A stretch of 64,000 nucleotides of DNA from Liriodendron chinense (taxonomy: Eukaryota; Streptophyta; Magnoliopsida; Magnoliales; Magnoliaceae): positions 1,240,001-1,304,000 of the forward strand of contig PVNU02002348.1 of the NCBI GenBank assembly GCA_003013855.2, read 5' to 3'. Each line of letters starts with the position of its first letter. The first letter of the stretch is position 1. This document shows, in pieces, positions 24,001-34,542 of the stretch. A program made the translations under genes and the position numbers. The notes under the pieces were generated by a model. The model worked only from the letters and a program-made list of their open reading frames with translations. It was not told the origin of the DNA and searched no databases.

Positions 24001-26513
24001 TTGTTCTCATTTACAGGCAAAGGTTCAATTGGGGCCCTCCATCTTTTATTGTCAAGTACTGGCATCATCTCTAGAATGGCATCCATCTCTTGTATTGTGT
24101 AATCATTTGTCTCATGAGAATGGGCCATACATGCCTCCAAAGGGTTGGAAAATAGTGATAAGGGGACTGTATCCTCCACGAATGATTCGATCATGTTTAA
24201 TTCGTGGACATCATCATCAACTTCCCGCGGTTGTTTGCATAAATCAAATATGTTAAGCTCAAGGGTCATATTTCCAAAGGACATTTGTACAAGTCCGTTT
24301 CTACAATTGATAATGGCGTTTGAGGTAGCTAGAAACGGTCGTCCAAGTATGACGGGAATTTGAGCACTGGTGCCTATCACGGGATGTGTGTCCAAGACAA
24401 TAAAATCTACTGGGTAGTAGAATTTATCAACTTGGACTAGAACATCCTCTATCATTCCTCTCGGTATCCGGATGGATCTATCAGCAAGTTGGAGTGTGGT
24501 TTTGGTGGGTTTCAATTCACCTAACCCAAGTTGTTCGTAGACCGAGTATGGAATGAGATTCACACTTGCCCCCAAGTCGAGTAGGGCTTGTTTAATCTGG
24601 TAGTCTCCTATGATGCATGAGATGGTTGGACTACCTGGATCCTTGTATTTTTGGGGCACCTCTTGTTTGATGATGGCGCTCAAATTCTCAGCCAAAAGAA
24701 CTTTGTTGTGAACGTTATGTTTCCTTTTTACTGTACACAATTCCTTTAGAAATTTGGCATAAGATGGTATTTGTTTTATTGCATCCAACAGCGGGATGTT
24801 GATCTTCACCTGCTTGAAAACTTCCAGAATCTCCAGATTTTTATCTAAAGGTTTAGGTGAAATCAACCTTTGTGGAAATGGGGCAACCGGCTTGTATTGT
24901 CTTTCCGGTTCTTTCTCTTGTGGAATATTGTTTGGGCTATCATCCTCTTTGGGAATTTTCGGATCCTTAGGCTTTGGAGCCTTCACCGGATTAGATTTGT
25001 CAATTTCTTTCCCACTTCTCAAAGTGGTGATAGCTTGGACATGTTCCGTATGGTGGGAGGATGAGCTTGCATCTTGTATCTCATATTGGGTCCTTGGGTT
25101 AGGAAGAGGTTGAGCAGGAAGTGTGCCGTTCTCTCTAACACTAAGGTGAGCTTCAACTCTAGCCAGAGATGTTTTCAATTCATTGATGGCTTGGTTTGAA
25201 TTTTGATTGAATTTCAATTGCTCTTGCATGAACCCATCTATTTTTAGAGAATTTGTCTTGTTATACTCATTCTGGACCGATACGAATGCACCCAACATCT
25301 CTTCTAGTGATACTTTTGGAGTGTTGTTTGCATTTGCAGTGGGTCCATTTCTCCAACTGAAGTTGGGATGGTTCTTCCAATTAGGATTAAACGTGTTTGA
25401 GTTTGGAGCACCATATTGCTGTTGATAACTGTTTATGGCATTTGTTTGTTCTTGTAAGATGCCTTGGACTGCTGAAATTGTGGGACAATCTGGTGTAGCA
25501 TGTTGATTTCCCGCACAAATTCCACAAACAGTTTCAATGTCAGTGGAGTTGATTGTTTCTCCTTTCCTTAATTCCATAGCTTCGACCTTTCTTGTGAGGC
25601 TAGCCAACCGTGCACTTATGCTATCTTCTTCTGATAAGACATACATTCCTCCCTTTTCCTTTTGTTGGCCAGTTTTGAAATTTGTTGGTTTAGACGTGTC
25701 CCAAGACTGTGCACTCTCAGCCAATTCTTCCAAATAATCCCATGCTTCATCAGCTTCCTTATTCATGAACTCCCCATTACACATCATCTCTACAAATTGG
25801 CGCATGGGTGAAGTCAGTCCTTCATAGAAAAAGCTTATAACCCGCCAAATTTCATAGCCATGATGTGGGCATGTATTTAATAGGTCTTTAAACCTTTCCC
25901 AACATTGGAAAAAGGTTTCATCTTCCTTTTGGGCAAAGTTCATGATAAGGCGCTTCAACATATTCGTTTTGTAAGTAGGGAAGAATTTCTTTATGAATTC
26001 TCTGTGCATATCAGTCCATGCACCGATTGATCTTGGCCTCAATGCATAAAGCCAACCCTTAGCTTTATCTTTAAGAGTGAAAGGGAAGAATTTAAGTCTC
26101 ACCACATCTTCCGTTACGTTTGCAAAGTGCATGGTGGTGATTACCTCGTCAAACTCTTTAAGGTGTTGATAAGCACTTTCACTATCTAATCTATGGAATT
26201 TAGGGAGAAGTTGAATCACTCCCGGTTTTAAATCTACGTTCCCTGCATTTGGTGGAAATACTATGCATGAGGGAGTGCTCGTTCTTGCAGGTTGCAAGAA
26301 ATCACGTAAAGTCCTAGGTCGGGGAACATTCTCAACCACATTCTCCCCTGTTTCAGTTTGATTTTGGACCGGGTTAGGTTGATTTGCAGCCATATTTTCA
26401 GATAAAATTGGAGAGTCTAAATGTCTCCTAGCACGTGGCTCTCTATCAATTCCTTCTACTATCCCCCCTTCACTTATGAGTCGGTTATTGGAATCCCGAG
26501 CCCAATGTGGCAT
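21066..26513 (-). CDS. Gag-Pol polyprotein of element D (Athila-like), intact
   Basis: 1,815 codons with no break. Approximate residues: Gag capsid-like domain 60-270 (TLRDFLQPART, FFQCWERFKDLLNTCPHHG); CCHC knuckle near 335 (CGICAGNQHATPDC); protease near 645 with DLGA in place of D-S/T-G, as also in C and E; RT 985-1170 with CIDYRKLN and catalytic FMDD near 1096; RNase H 1235-1350 (CDASDYAIGAVLGQ, TDHAALKYL); integrase zinc finger 1440-1480; core Asp near 1518, Asp near 1577 and Glu near 1608; C-terminal WTGPYIVQ segment. Gag and Pol share one frame with no shift or stop between them, so relative Gag excess would need another mechanism. The start is the first Met (MPHWARDSNNRL), matching the E homologue. 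It copies the element RNA and integrates the cDNA. The intact frame implies recent transposition. Confidence 0.96.
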   Translation of the reverse strand: MPHWARDSNNRLISEGGIVEGIDREPRARRHLDSPILSENMAANQPNPVQNQTETGENVVENVPRPRTLRDFLQPARTSTPSCIVFPPNAGNVDLKPGVIQLLPKFHRLDSESAYQHLKEFDEVITTMHFANVTEDVVRLKFFPFTLKDKAKGWLYALRPRSIGAWTDMHREFIKKFFPTYKTNMLKRLIMNFAQKEDETFFQCWERFKDLLNTCPHHGYEIWRVISFFYEGLTSPMRQFVEMMCNGEFMNKEADEAWDYLEELAESAQSWDTSKPTNFKTGQQKEKGGMYVLSEEDSISARLASLTRKVEAMELRKGETINSTDIETVCGICAGNQHATPDCPTISAVQGILQEQTNAINSYQQQYGAPNSNTFNPNWKNHPNFSWRNGPTANANNTPKVSLEEMLGAFVSVQNEYNKTNSLKIDGFMQEQLKFNQNSNQAINELKTSLARVEAHLSVRENGTLPAQPLPNPRTQYEIQDASSSSHHTEHVQAITTLRSGKEIDKSNPVKAPKPKDPKIPKEDDSPNNIPQEKEPERQYKPVAPFPQRLISPKPLDKNLEILEVFKQVKINIPLLDAIKQIPSYAKFLKELCTVKRKHNVHNKVLLAENLSAIIKQEVPQKYKDPGSPTISCIIGDYQIKQALLDLGASVNLIPYSVYEQLGLGELKPTKTTLQLADRSIRIPRGMIEDVLVQVDKFYYPVDFIVLDTHPVIGTSAQIPVILGRPFLATSNAIINCRNGLVQMSFGNMTLELNIFDLCKQPREVDDDVHELNMIESFVEDTVPLSLFSNPLEACMAHSHETNDYTIQEMDAILEMMPVLDNKRWRAPIEPLPVNENKALPSNIKAPTLDLKPLPSELKYVYLSRDETYPVVISSHLDEEQESRLIVTLLEHKSAIGWSIADLKGIDPLICTHRIHLEENAKTSRQPQRRLNPNMKDVVKAEVVKLLDVGIIYPISDSQWVSPTQVVPKKSGITIVANANNELVPTRVTTGWRMCIDYRKLNTVTRKDHFPLLFVDQILERLEGHSHFCFLDGYSGYNQIEIAREDQEKTTFTCPFGTFAYRRMPFGLCNAPATFQRCMMSIFSDMVGNILEVFMDDFSVFGCSFDECLEHLKSVLKRCEEKNLVLNWEKCHFMVQKGIVLGHIVSQNGIEVDKEKIDLISNLPPPKSIRDIRSFLGHAGFYRRFIKDFSSLSRPLCNLLQKENSFEWNQECQKAFTTLKGMLTCAPIMQPPDWSLPFEIMCDASDYAIGAVLGQRKDKKPCVIYYASRTLNSAQANYTTTEKELLAVVFALDKFRSYLIGSKIIIFTDHAALKYLLSKKDAKPWLLRWILLLQEFDIEIRDKKGVENVVADHLSRLVLTDSPETTAINDMFPDEQLFAVSQLPWYADIANYLATGTIPIYWKKQDKDRFFSEVRKFLWDDPYLFKYCPDQIIRRCVPDDEQQSIISFCHSQACGGHFSAKKTTAKILQCGFYWPTMFKDTHEFCKACEPCQKLGGISRRNMMPLNPILIIEIFYCWGIDFMGPFPSSFGNVYILLAVDYVSKWVEAIPCRNNDHKTVIRFLKENILSRFGTPRVIISDGGSHFCNRPFEALMKKYGVTHKVSTPYHPQTSGQAEISNREIKHILEKTVNPDRKDWSLRLTDALWAYRTAFKTPIGMSPYRLVYGKACHLPVELEHRAYWAIKKMNFNSDKASSLRKLQLNELAEIRNEAYENARIYKDKTKIFHDKNILRKTFTINQKVFMYNSRLHLFLGKLRSRWTGPYIVQTVYPYGTVKLLNPRNGNIFKANGQRLKPFFENFPSEGMSIPLNDPVYQDD

Positions 26514-27081
26514 GCAAAACCAAAAATAAGAAACAAAAAGAAAGAAGAATTCTTCTTCCCTTTTCTTTACTCTTCACTAAGACCGAAGCACAAGGTGTCT
26601 TGCAATGGCTAGGCCAGAAGCAAGGATAGAGACCGATTTCTCCTGGTCAATAGGGGTTCAGAGAACTCCCCACCCACTCTTTGAATCTTTTGAGAAAAAG
26701 TGCAGAAAAAAAGAGAAAGAGGAGTAGAGATGAGAAAATAAATCTCTGAGCACAAGGTGATCCAAGACGGCAGAGCCGAACAATAGGAATCCAGGTGGCA
26801 AAAAGGCCGACCTTTTAGAGATCCAAAAGGAGTCTCCACCCACTCTACAAGAGATGAATAATATAGGAATGAATAGGAGAAGGAGAAGAGTAAGGTGTAG
26901 AAAGATAGAACCTGATTCGCACTTAAAATCCGTGTATCTTCTTCAGCTTCCTAGAAATCCCTGAAAAGAAAAATCAAATAAATAAACTAAATTAGTCCTA
27001 AAATCCTAAAAATCCTAAATAGATACTAATTTCAGAATTTTCTGAAAACCGTCAAAATCCCCGGCAACGGCGCCAAAAACT
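26514..27081 (-). promoter_or_regulatory. 5' leader and Asp-tRNA primer site of element D
   Basis: Between the 5' LTR and Gag. The minus strand TGGCGCCGTTGCCGGGG at 27059-27075 is complementary to the 3' end of plant Asp tRNA and lies 6 nt from the LTR edge. The leader has short ORFs only. A stretch at about 26580-26850 is conserved in E and F (around 46170-46430 and 54880-55150), so it probably contains packaging or translation signals; that role is inference. Confidence 0.85.
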
Positions 27082-28739
27082 TGTTCGCTTCCCCAAGTGT
27101 AGGGTTACGAAGTAGTAATAAACTCGGTAAGACCGAGGTCGATCCACAGGGACTTATGTAGAATTTCACAAACTCATCCACAAGTATCTATTGAAATCTA
27201 TTAACCAGAATGTTGTATGAATTTGATATGAGTAACAAAAGTTGAATTAAATTGAAAGTAACTAATTATAAGAAGGCACTAGGGGTTCAAAGATCCACTT
27301 GTAGCAATCCTTGATGTTCAATCCGCTGTGGTTTCTAATTCTCTCAACTAGAATCGACATTCCTGTCTATCTAGTCGGATGATAGAGCTGTTGAACCAAA
27401 CAGTCTGTAATATGTAAGTTCTATGCATAAGATTCACTCAATGCAGGCTGATCTGAGCATGCTCAATTGCATAGGTCATTCCCCTTTTCAAAAGGTCTAG
27501 TTCACAATCATAACCATCCTCAAGTCCTGTCACAAGACAAGGCTAGATCAGGATTTGAACTGGATTCAAATCACATGCACAGTCCATACACATTACAGAA
27601 AAATAAAAAAAGTAGAACTTTGGTAGGAAGTTCCTTTATGAAGAACATAGTACTAGAGCGCACTCCGATTCCTCGGATCATACAGGTCTAGACCGTCACA
27701 AACCAATTAAGTAATTAAGTAATTCTCCCAAACATCCATGAGTCATCATAAGACTAAGAAAAACTACTCAAAAACTTGTATAAACTTCAAACCATAGTTC
27801 ATAATCATGAATTCCACACTTAAAACCACTTAACTACGAATTAAAACATCTTGGATCCACTACAAGCTTCACCTCTTAGCCCTAGCTAAGAGGTTTAGCT
27901 GCTCATGATCCAAGGAAACATGAAACAACTATAAAAAGCATGAAAACAGCAAAGCAAACCAAAAGGAGTTGTGAAACTCCAATCTCCACTTCCACAGCCT
28001 CCAACCTCGCTTGAACCCTTCTAGGATACCCTAGGAACAATCCCTAGGTGTCTTTTTATAGTCTGGAGGCTCCACAACTTCGGAAGAATCGAGAAATTGC
28101 GTAATACTTACGCAGCGCAGAGAAAATCGGACTATATCTGGAAGTTTCTATCTTCTTACGCACAGCCTACCGGTCACGACCGGTCGGTCTCGATATACAA
28201 TTATTCCAGCAAGTATGGCCTACCGGTCATGACCGGTCGGCCGTGTTCAATCATCAGTCCAGCAAGCACGTCCGACCGGTCATGACCGGTCGGACTTTTT
28301 CATTCATATTGCAGCAGCAATGACCGACCGGTCATGACCGGTCGGTCCTCTTCATTGAAACTCCAGTGACCATGTCCGACCGGTCATGACCGGTCGGACG
28401 TCTTCAGCAACATCCTAACATGCATGGCAGACCGGTCCCTGACCGGTCTGGCTTCCTTGGCCGACCGGTCAGCCTCTTTTTCTCATTGTTTTCTTTTTCT
28501 TTCTTCTGCCTTCTTCTTTCCTTACTTCTTCCTTTGCTTTCTCTCTTCTTTTCTTCTTTGATCTTCAAATAATCTTCATCAGAATGATCCCAAATGAGTC
28601 CTTTTTGTCTTCAATTGAGTGGAGTTCACTCTCAGTCCTGTAGTCACAAAACATGCATTGGATTAGCCTACAAACCATACAAACCTTGCACAATGAGTGA
28701 TGAATTGGGGTTAGAATATGCACAATTAAGAGCTCAACA
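27082..28739 (-). repeat. 5' LTR of element D
   Basis: 1,658 bp. TATA box at 28052-28060 (minus strand TATAAAAAG). The dyad array at about 28165-28470 lies upstream of it. Compared with the 3' LTR, two dyads carry CCTACCGG instead of CCGACCGG, and the last unit has lost one 8-mer by a 10-bp deletion. The stem-loop is at 27872-27893. Confidence 0.94.
27872..27893 (-). other. Conserved LTR stem-loop, T-A type
   Basis: On the element strand, CCTCTTAGC pairs with GCTAAGAGG around a TAGG loop: a 9-bp perfect stem about 160 nt downstream of the TATA box, so it should be in the RNA. The same hairpin occurs at 11234, 19050, 47582 (loop TACG), 51439 and 56296. Confidence 0.75.
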
Positions 28740-31722
28740 CACATACGCCAACAGGTGGTCACCCTAGTCGGTATAAGCTCGTTGTTGGCATTTTCAATGA
28801 TGGTAATACCGGATTTCTTGGGGACAACTTGGGTAGGACTCACCCATTGGCTATCTGAGATGGGGTAGATAATACCCACATCCAATAGTTTTAACACCTC
28901 GGCTTTGACAACCTCCATCATGTTTGCATTTAACCGTCTTTGAGGTTGTCTAGTCGTTTTTGCGTTTTCTTCAAGGTGTATTCGGTGAGTACAAACCGAA
29001 GGATCTATCCCTTTGAGATCCGCTATTGTCCAACCTAGGACTTCCCTGTGTTCTTTGAGTAACACAATCAACTTGAGCTATTGGTCTTTCTCTAGGTGGG
29101 AGGCAATGACAACTGGGAACGTTTCCTCTTGACCCAAATATACGTATTTAAGCTCGGATGGCAATGGTTTGAGGTCAAGCTTCGGTGGTTTGATGTTAGA
29201 CGGTAGAGGCCTTGATGTGATTGGTGGTAATTTCTCAAAATGGGGCCTCCACTGGCTAATATCAACCACCGGTCTTTCCATATTTAATGCCTGCACAATC
29301 TCACTAATGATGGGGTCTTCAGAATCCATGAAATGTGTTAAGCATGTCTCCAAGCTTTCTAGTGGTTCCAATTGGAGGAGTTCTTCTTCTTCAAAAGTTT
29401 CAAGCATGTTTACTTCGAAGAACTCATCATCATCGACATCCCTATGTCTTTTGCCCAAGTGAAACACATTCACCTCTAGTGTCATGTTTCTAAAAAATAG
29501 TTGCATCACTCCATTCCGGCAATTGATGATTGCGTTTGATGTAGCAAGGAATGGGCTGCCTAATATTACCGGTATTTGGGTGCTAGCATCCAACACCGGT
29601 TGTGTGTCCAAGACGATAAAATCTATCGGGTAGTAGAATTTGTCAACTTGGACTAGAACATCCTCAACTATCCCCCTTGGTACACGGATAGATCTATCAG
29701 CAAGTTGCAACGTGGTTTTGGTGGGTTTTAATTCACCAAGACATAATTGCTCATATACCGAGTATGGGATCAAGTTCACACTCGCCCCCAAATCTAACAA
29801 GGCACGCTCAATCCGGTAGTCTCCAATGATACATGAGACGGTGGGACTACCGGGATCTTTGAATTTTGGGGGGGTCTTTTGAGTGAGGATGGCACTCACT
29901 TGCTCAGTTAAGAATGCCTTTTGCTGCACATTATATTTGCATTTTGTTGTGCATAGATCTTTTAGAAACTTGGCATAAGAGGGGATTTGTTTGATGGCAT
30001 CAAGTAAAGGGATATTAATCTTGACTTGTCTGAAAATCTCTAGAATATCATGAGAATTTGGGAGAGATTTTGGGGCAACCAATCTTGAAGGGAATGGTGC
30101 CACGGGCTTGTAAATGCGTTCCGGTTGTTGTGGGGCTAAGTTAGATCCATCTTCATCCTCAGAATTTACCGGATCATTAGGCTCATCGGCCTTCACCGGA
30201 ATAGTTTTGTCAATTTTTTTACCACTTCTAAGGGTGGTGATGGATTTAGCTTGCTCCATGTTTTGGTTGGAAGGATTAGGGATGCTCACTTCATGTACTT
30301 GCTTTGGATTGGGTTGAGGTTGGGCCGGAAAGGTCCATTCCCTAGCATTCAAGCGTCCCTTAATCTCATCAACCGAGACTTTAAGCTCTTGGAACATTTG
30401 CTGATTCGATTGATTTATTTGCGTTTGCCCTTGCATAAACGCGTTCAAGGTATCCTGCAATGAGAATTGAGGTGGGGCCATATTTTGCATGGGTGGCCCT
30501 CTTTGGGAGTTGGTGGGATTGCCCGTAGGAGCATTCTTCCAACTGAAATTTGGGTGGTTCTTCCAACTCTCATTGTACGTATTACCTACCGGTCCATTGA
30601 AGGGCCGTTGATAACCATATGTGGCATTGGCTGTCTCATGTAGCACTTCCTAAAACGCAGGAATTGTGGGACAATCTTGCGTAGCGTGTAAGTCGGTGAG
30701 GCAGATCCCACATATGGTTTCAACAGCTTCTTTGGACTTGAAAACTCCACTTTTACTAAGTTTCATGGCCTCAACCTTCCTTGTGAGGTTGGCTATCCTT
30801 GCATTCACATCGTCTTCCTCCTTAAGGACATAGATCCCTCCTTTCTCTTGAGTTGGCTTGAAGTTATTGGGTTTATCCGATGTATCCCAAGATTGGGCAT
30901 TTTCAGCCAACATGTCCAAGTAATTCCAAGCTTCATCTGGATTTTTACTCATAAACTCGCCATTGCACATCATCTCCACAAATTGGCGCATATTGGAACT
31001 TAATCCATCATTAAAAAAATTTATAATTCGCCAACTCTCATAGCCATGATGTGGGCACGCAAGCAGGAGTTCCTTAAATCTTTCCCAACATTGAAAAAAA
31101 GATTCACCTTCTTTAGCCAAGAAATTCATTATGGCCCTTCGCAGGGTGTTCGTTTTATGAGCCGGGAAGAACTTTTTCAAGAATTCCCGGTTCATCTCAA
31201 CCCATGACCTAATCGAGTGTGGTCTAAGAGAGTGAAGCCAATCTTTGGCTCTTTCTTTCAAAGTGAAGGGAAAAAGTTTAAGTCTGATAGTATCCTCGGA
31301 AACATTTGGGTAATGCAAGGTGGCCAACACTTCTTCGAATTCTTGCAAGTGTAAGTATGGGCGGTCAGAGTCTAGCCCATGGAACTTTGGTAAGAGTTGA
31401 ATTACACCCGGTTTTATGTCAAAGTTTCCACCGTTTGCTAGTAGAACCACGCAAGAAGGTGTAATTGCTCGGGCAGGTTGTAGGTAATCCCGTAGTGATC
31501 TCATTGGAGGAACATTCTGTACCTCATTCTCTCCTACTCCTTCCTGATTTGCGTTTGTAGTTGGATTAGGGGGAGAGGATTCCTTACAGGTGTTTGTTCC
31601 ATACTCCCCAAACTTTCACAATGCTCTTGGTAATTTCGGACTCGTCTATGGACTGACAATGGTCCAACTAGACCACCTTTAGATTGGAGACGATTTGAGT
31701 GATTACGTTCCCAACGGGACAT
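28740..31722 (-). pseudogene. Element C Gag-protease and start of RT, inactivated
   Basis: N-terminal half of the polyprotein whose remainder is at 15795-18260. The start is Met at 31722 (MSRWERNHSNRL), with a frameshift near 31510-31530 before the SLRDYLQPAR Gag segment. The capsid-like region is at 31500-30900, and the knuckle CGICLTDLHATQDC is near 30690. An in-frame TAG follows at about 30649 (after PTIPAF). The protease DLGASVNLIPYSVYEQL is near 29790, and a second in-frame TAG is at about 29077 (after SHLEKDQ). The start of RT (GITIIENANNELIPTRVTTCWRMC) meets the D insertion. Homologues in D and E lack these stops. C was already dead, or became so after insertion. Confidence 0.92.
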
Positions 31723-31959
31723 AAACCACTCAACCGAAAATAAAAACTAATCCTAACCTAGAAAACTGAAATCTGAAATTAATCTGAGAAAACTAAGTTA
31801 GAAAGGTATCACCTGATGCGCTTGAACTTAGAGAAGAATTCCTACAAAACAGAAAACTTTGTTAGTTCTAAAAAAAATCAGAAAAACCTATCTACTTCTA
31901 TAGCCACTGAACTATTTGAAAACTATTATCTAATTCCCCGGCAACGGCACCAAAAAACT
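31723..31959 (-). promoter_or_regulatory. 5' leader and Asp-tRNA primer site of element C
   Basis: Short leader (237 bp), with the primer site at 31936-31952 reading TGGTGCCGTTGCCGGGG on the minus strand, one mismatch from the Asp tRNA end. It is much shorter than the D, E and F leaders and lacks their conserved block. Confidence 0.85.
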
Positions 31960-33345
31960 TGTTCGCTCGCCTCAAGTGTAAGGCTGCGATGTAGTAATAA
32001 AACTCGGTAAGACCGAGGTCGATCCACAGGGAAATAGAAACAACTTTCAAAGCACTCCAGCAACTCAATTTTTGGAAGAAAATCATATTTAATTGAGTGT
32101 TTAACTAAAACAGCAACTTAATGAAAAATCAGGGATATAAAGTACTAAGGCATTCAAGGATCCACGTGTAGCAATCCTATGTCAATTCAGTCAATCCAAG
32201 TACAGAACACAACTAGATTCGAAGTCCTATCTCTCATCTAGTTGGGAAATAAAGCATTCACACACATTCAATCCAAATCAAGTTGAACTTCCAAGTTCTA
32301 GCCCATACAATCAATGTAGATTCAAATCCATAGCCTGCGGAGTAACAGCCATGCCTATGGACTATGGCCTGCTCAAGGATTACTATAATTCAAATCTAAA
32401 CAAGCAACCTGCGATAATCTCAGAGAATGGCAAGGAATTCATGTCCTGGGCACATAAAACATCTCAAACTACCACTAAAAGAACTGGAACATGAGAAAAA
32501 TTCAAACTTGAATTTAAATTACTTGAATTAAACTGAATCCAACATCGAATTGGCTACAAGCTTCACCTCTCAGCCTTAGCTGAGAGGTTCTAGCCGAGCA
32601 TATTCATGCTACAACTGAAATCTCTAAATAAAAGCATAAAACTAGCAAAACCGGAAATAGAAGAGTTGCAGACGCTCCACGATAGCTTTCCCTCCTTAGA
32701 ACCACGTTCCTTAGCTTCCCTGATACCCTAGGAAGAGCCCCTAGGTGTCCTTTTATAGTAAGAAACCTCCCTTGCGTCAGAATCTGCGAAAGGTTACGCA
32801 GTGCGCAGCAGTTTTCGGAGTCCAGATTTAGAAAGGACTCTGTCTACGCAACGCCAACCGGTCATGACCGGTCGGACTGATCTTTTAAGCAATCCAGGGA
32901 GCACAGCCGACCGGTCATGACCGGTCGGACTGGACTGTCCATTCATCCAGCAAGTGTAGCCGACCGGTCATGACCGGTCGGCCCAATTTGAACTTGTTCC
33001 AGCGTCTATAGCTGACCGGTCGTGACCGGTCGGGCTTCTCTGCAATGTGGTCAGCTTCCATGGCCGACCGGCCAAGACCGGTCGGCCTTCTTCCATTTGA
33101 CTCTTTCTCCTTTCTTTTTCTTCTTTTTCTTCTTCTCTCTCTTCTCCTTGCTTTCTTCTTTCTTTGGTCTACTTTCATCCTTCATCCAAAAGCTCTAAGA
33201 GAGTTCTTTTGGTCCCTAATTGAATGAAGTCCGCTCTCATTCCCTATAATCACAAAACATGTGTTAGATAGGCCTTTAAGTCATGAAAATCATGCAAACC
33301 ATATCATGTAATGGGCAATGCAATGTATAAATTGGAGGTTCAACA
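31960..33345 (-). repeat. 5' LTR of element C
   Basis: 1,386 bp, closely matching 13268-14663. TATA box at 32749-32757. The five-unit dyad array (about 32853-33086) lies upstream of it. The hairpin at 32566-32587 is the C-G variant: CCTCTCAGC pairs with GCTGAGAGG. One dyad has become GACCGGCC. Confidence 0.93.
32566..32587 (-). other. Conserved LTR stem-loop, C-G covariant type
   Basis: Same position and size as the hairpin in D, E and F, but the sixth stem pair is C-G instead of T-A, with both sides changed (CTCTCAGC / GCTGAGAG). The 3' LTR copy is at 13884-13905. Compensatory change supports selection for pairing. Confidence 0.75.
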
Positions 33346-33847
33346 CAACCTCGACGTTAAAAGAGGGGGGAGAGGCAGTGACATGGACACAAGATGCATA
33401 AAATTTCCGTACAAAGTCAAACTGGACCGGGCCCCCCATGTGGAGTACGGGTCCCCAATTTATGGCATTCAAAATGGAAAGAACATTATAGTCGGCCAAG
33501 TCAACCAATTTGACCGATTTTTCACAAACTACCTACTTGTCCTTGAAATCATCCCAATGGGTGGAATGGGATGAAACATTTTTCCCCAAGGATTGAGATT
33601 GAACAGGGGGAACAGAAGATGAGGCAGCCCCTTTCCCTTTTGAAGCTGTTTTCTTGGTCTTTAAAGGGCGAGGAGAAGGAGGCTTAGGTTTTGCCTTGGG
33701 TCGATCACTCCGCCTCAAGGGGAGCTCATCTTCGCTCTCTTGGGAAGACATGGAAGAGGCAAGAAGATACTCTAAATCACTCCAAGAGATGAAGGAAAGG
33801 GATGAACCAAAGAAGAGTGAGAGTGAAGAGAAGGAATCCCTTACCAA
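33346..33847 (-). pseudogene. Third ORF of Copia copy B, N-terminal part
   Basis: Start of the ORF (Met at 33847, or the internal Met near 33751), basic and Ser/Pro-rich, nearly identical to copy A. A TAG at about 33533 (after WDDFKDK) breaks it; copy A reads through there. It ends at the element C junction (caacc duplication 33346-33350) and continues at 13267. Confidence 0.75.
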
Positions 33848-34542
33848 ATGAATGAGAGTGAAGAGGAGTAAAGTAGAGGAGGTTAGAACCTCGAATCTTG
33901 CAACGAATCACCTCGAAATCACCTTGGAGAGCAAGAGGGGGAGCTGGAGCAGCAAGTGGAGGTGAGAAAATGGGAAGTGGGTGACCTAAAATGAGCTCCA
34001 ACTGTTTTTAAAGACCCCCCCTTTCGGACGGCTGACGCACGGGCTTGCTGGACTGGTGATGCACGACCGATCGTGACCGGTCGTGGGACGCGAAATGGAA
34101 GTCCAGCAGCATTTTGTTCACAGCCCGACCGGTCGGATGGCATAAGTGACTTAGTCCAGACAGGTCTTGGAGACGCCCGACAGGTCTTGACCGGTCGGCT
34201 GGCAGGTCGGCAAGCAGATTTTCACAATTTTGACAGGAATCCTGCACTGGATTAGCTGGATAGAGAGACTGTCCTTTGGACAGACCATTATCATTTAAAA
34301 CCAAGTACCCTTACCAAGGATACAACATCCATGGTCATGGTGTACCAAGGTACAACTTAACATAAAATGAGGGACCCTTAAGGTCCAGATTTATCGATAG
34401 AGGACAAGAATTGGGACTATGATCCCGGATTTTCGTAGAAAGCAATGAAAAGAGGCAAAGATCCTCAGATATACCTATAAAGAGCAGAAAGAGAGGCTTA
34501 ATCCTCAGATTTTTCCTGCAAAACATACACTTGTTAGATAAA
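33848..34542 (-). promoter_or_regulatory. Pol-to-ORF3 spacer of copy B with dyads and TATA-like tract
   Basis: Counterpart of 2162-2856. TTTAAAAA on the minus strand at 34005-34012. Dyads lie between about 34060 and 34215, with more variants than in copy A (GACAGGTC in place of GACCGGTC in two places). No coding sequence is supported. Confidence 0.45.

Larger units (their letters stand above)
18261..28739 (-). mobile_element. Gypsy/Athila-like element D, structurally complete
   Basis: 10,479 bp, flanked by cacat at 18256-18260 and 28740-28744. LTRs are 1,671 and 1,658 bp. The Asp-tRNA primer site is a perfect 17-nt match (27059-27075), the Gag-Pol frame is uninterrupted and the polypurine tract is present (19932 onward). 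The LTRs look nearly identical: the 13-bp length difference is explained by one 10-bp loss inside a dyad and a 3-bp change in a pyrimidine run, with few substitutions. It is the most recent insertion in the nest and the only candidate for autonomous activity. Confidence 0.95.
13268..33345 (-). mobile_element. Gypsy/Athila-like element C, interrupted by element D
   Basis: 20,078 bp including the nested D element, flanked by caacc at 13263-13267 and 33346-33350. LTRs are 13268-14663 and 31960-33345. The primer site (31936-31952) matches the 3' end of Asp tRNA with one mismatch, typical of Athila. The RT sequence (RRMPFGLCNAPATFQRCM) is also Athila-like. D entered the RT at the WRMCIDY motif. 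The uninterrupted copy A shows the empty site at 1660-1664. Confidence 0.93.

Noticed and set aside
27059..27075. Possible tRNA-Asp gene
   Set aside because: Only the 17-nt 3' end complement is present next to an LTR, which is a primer binding site.
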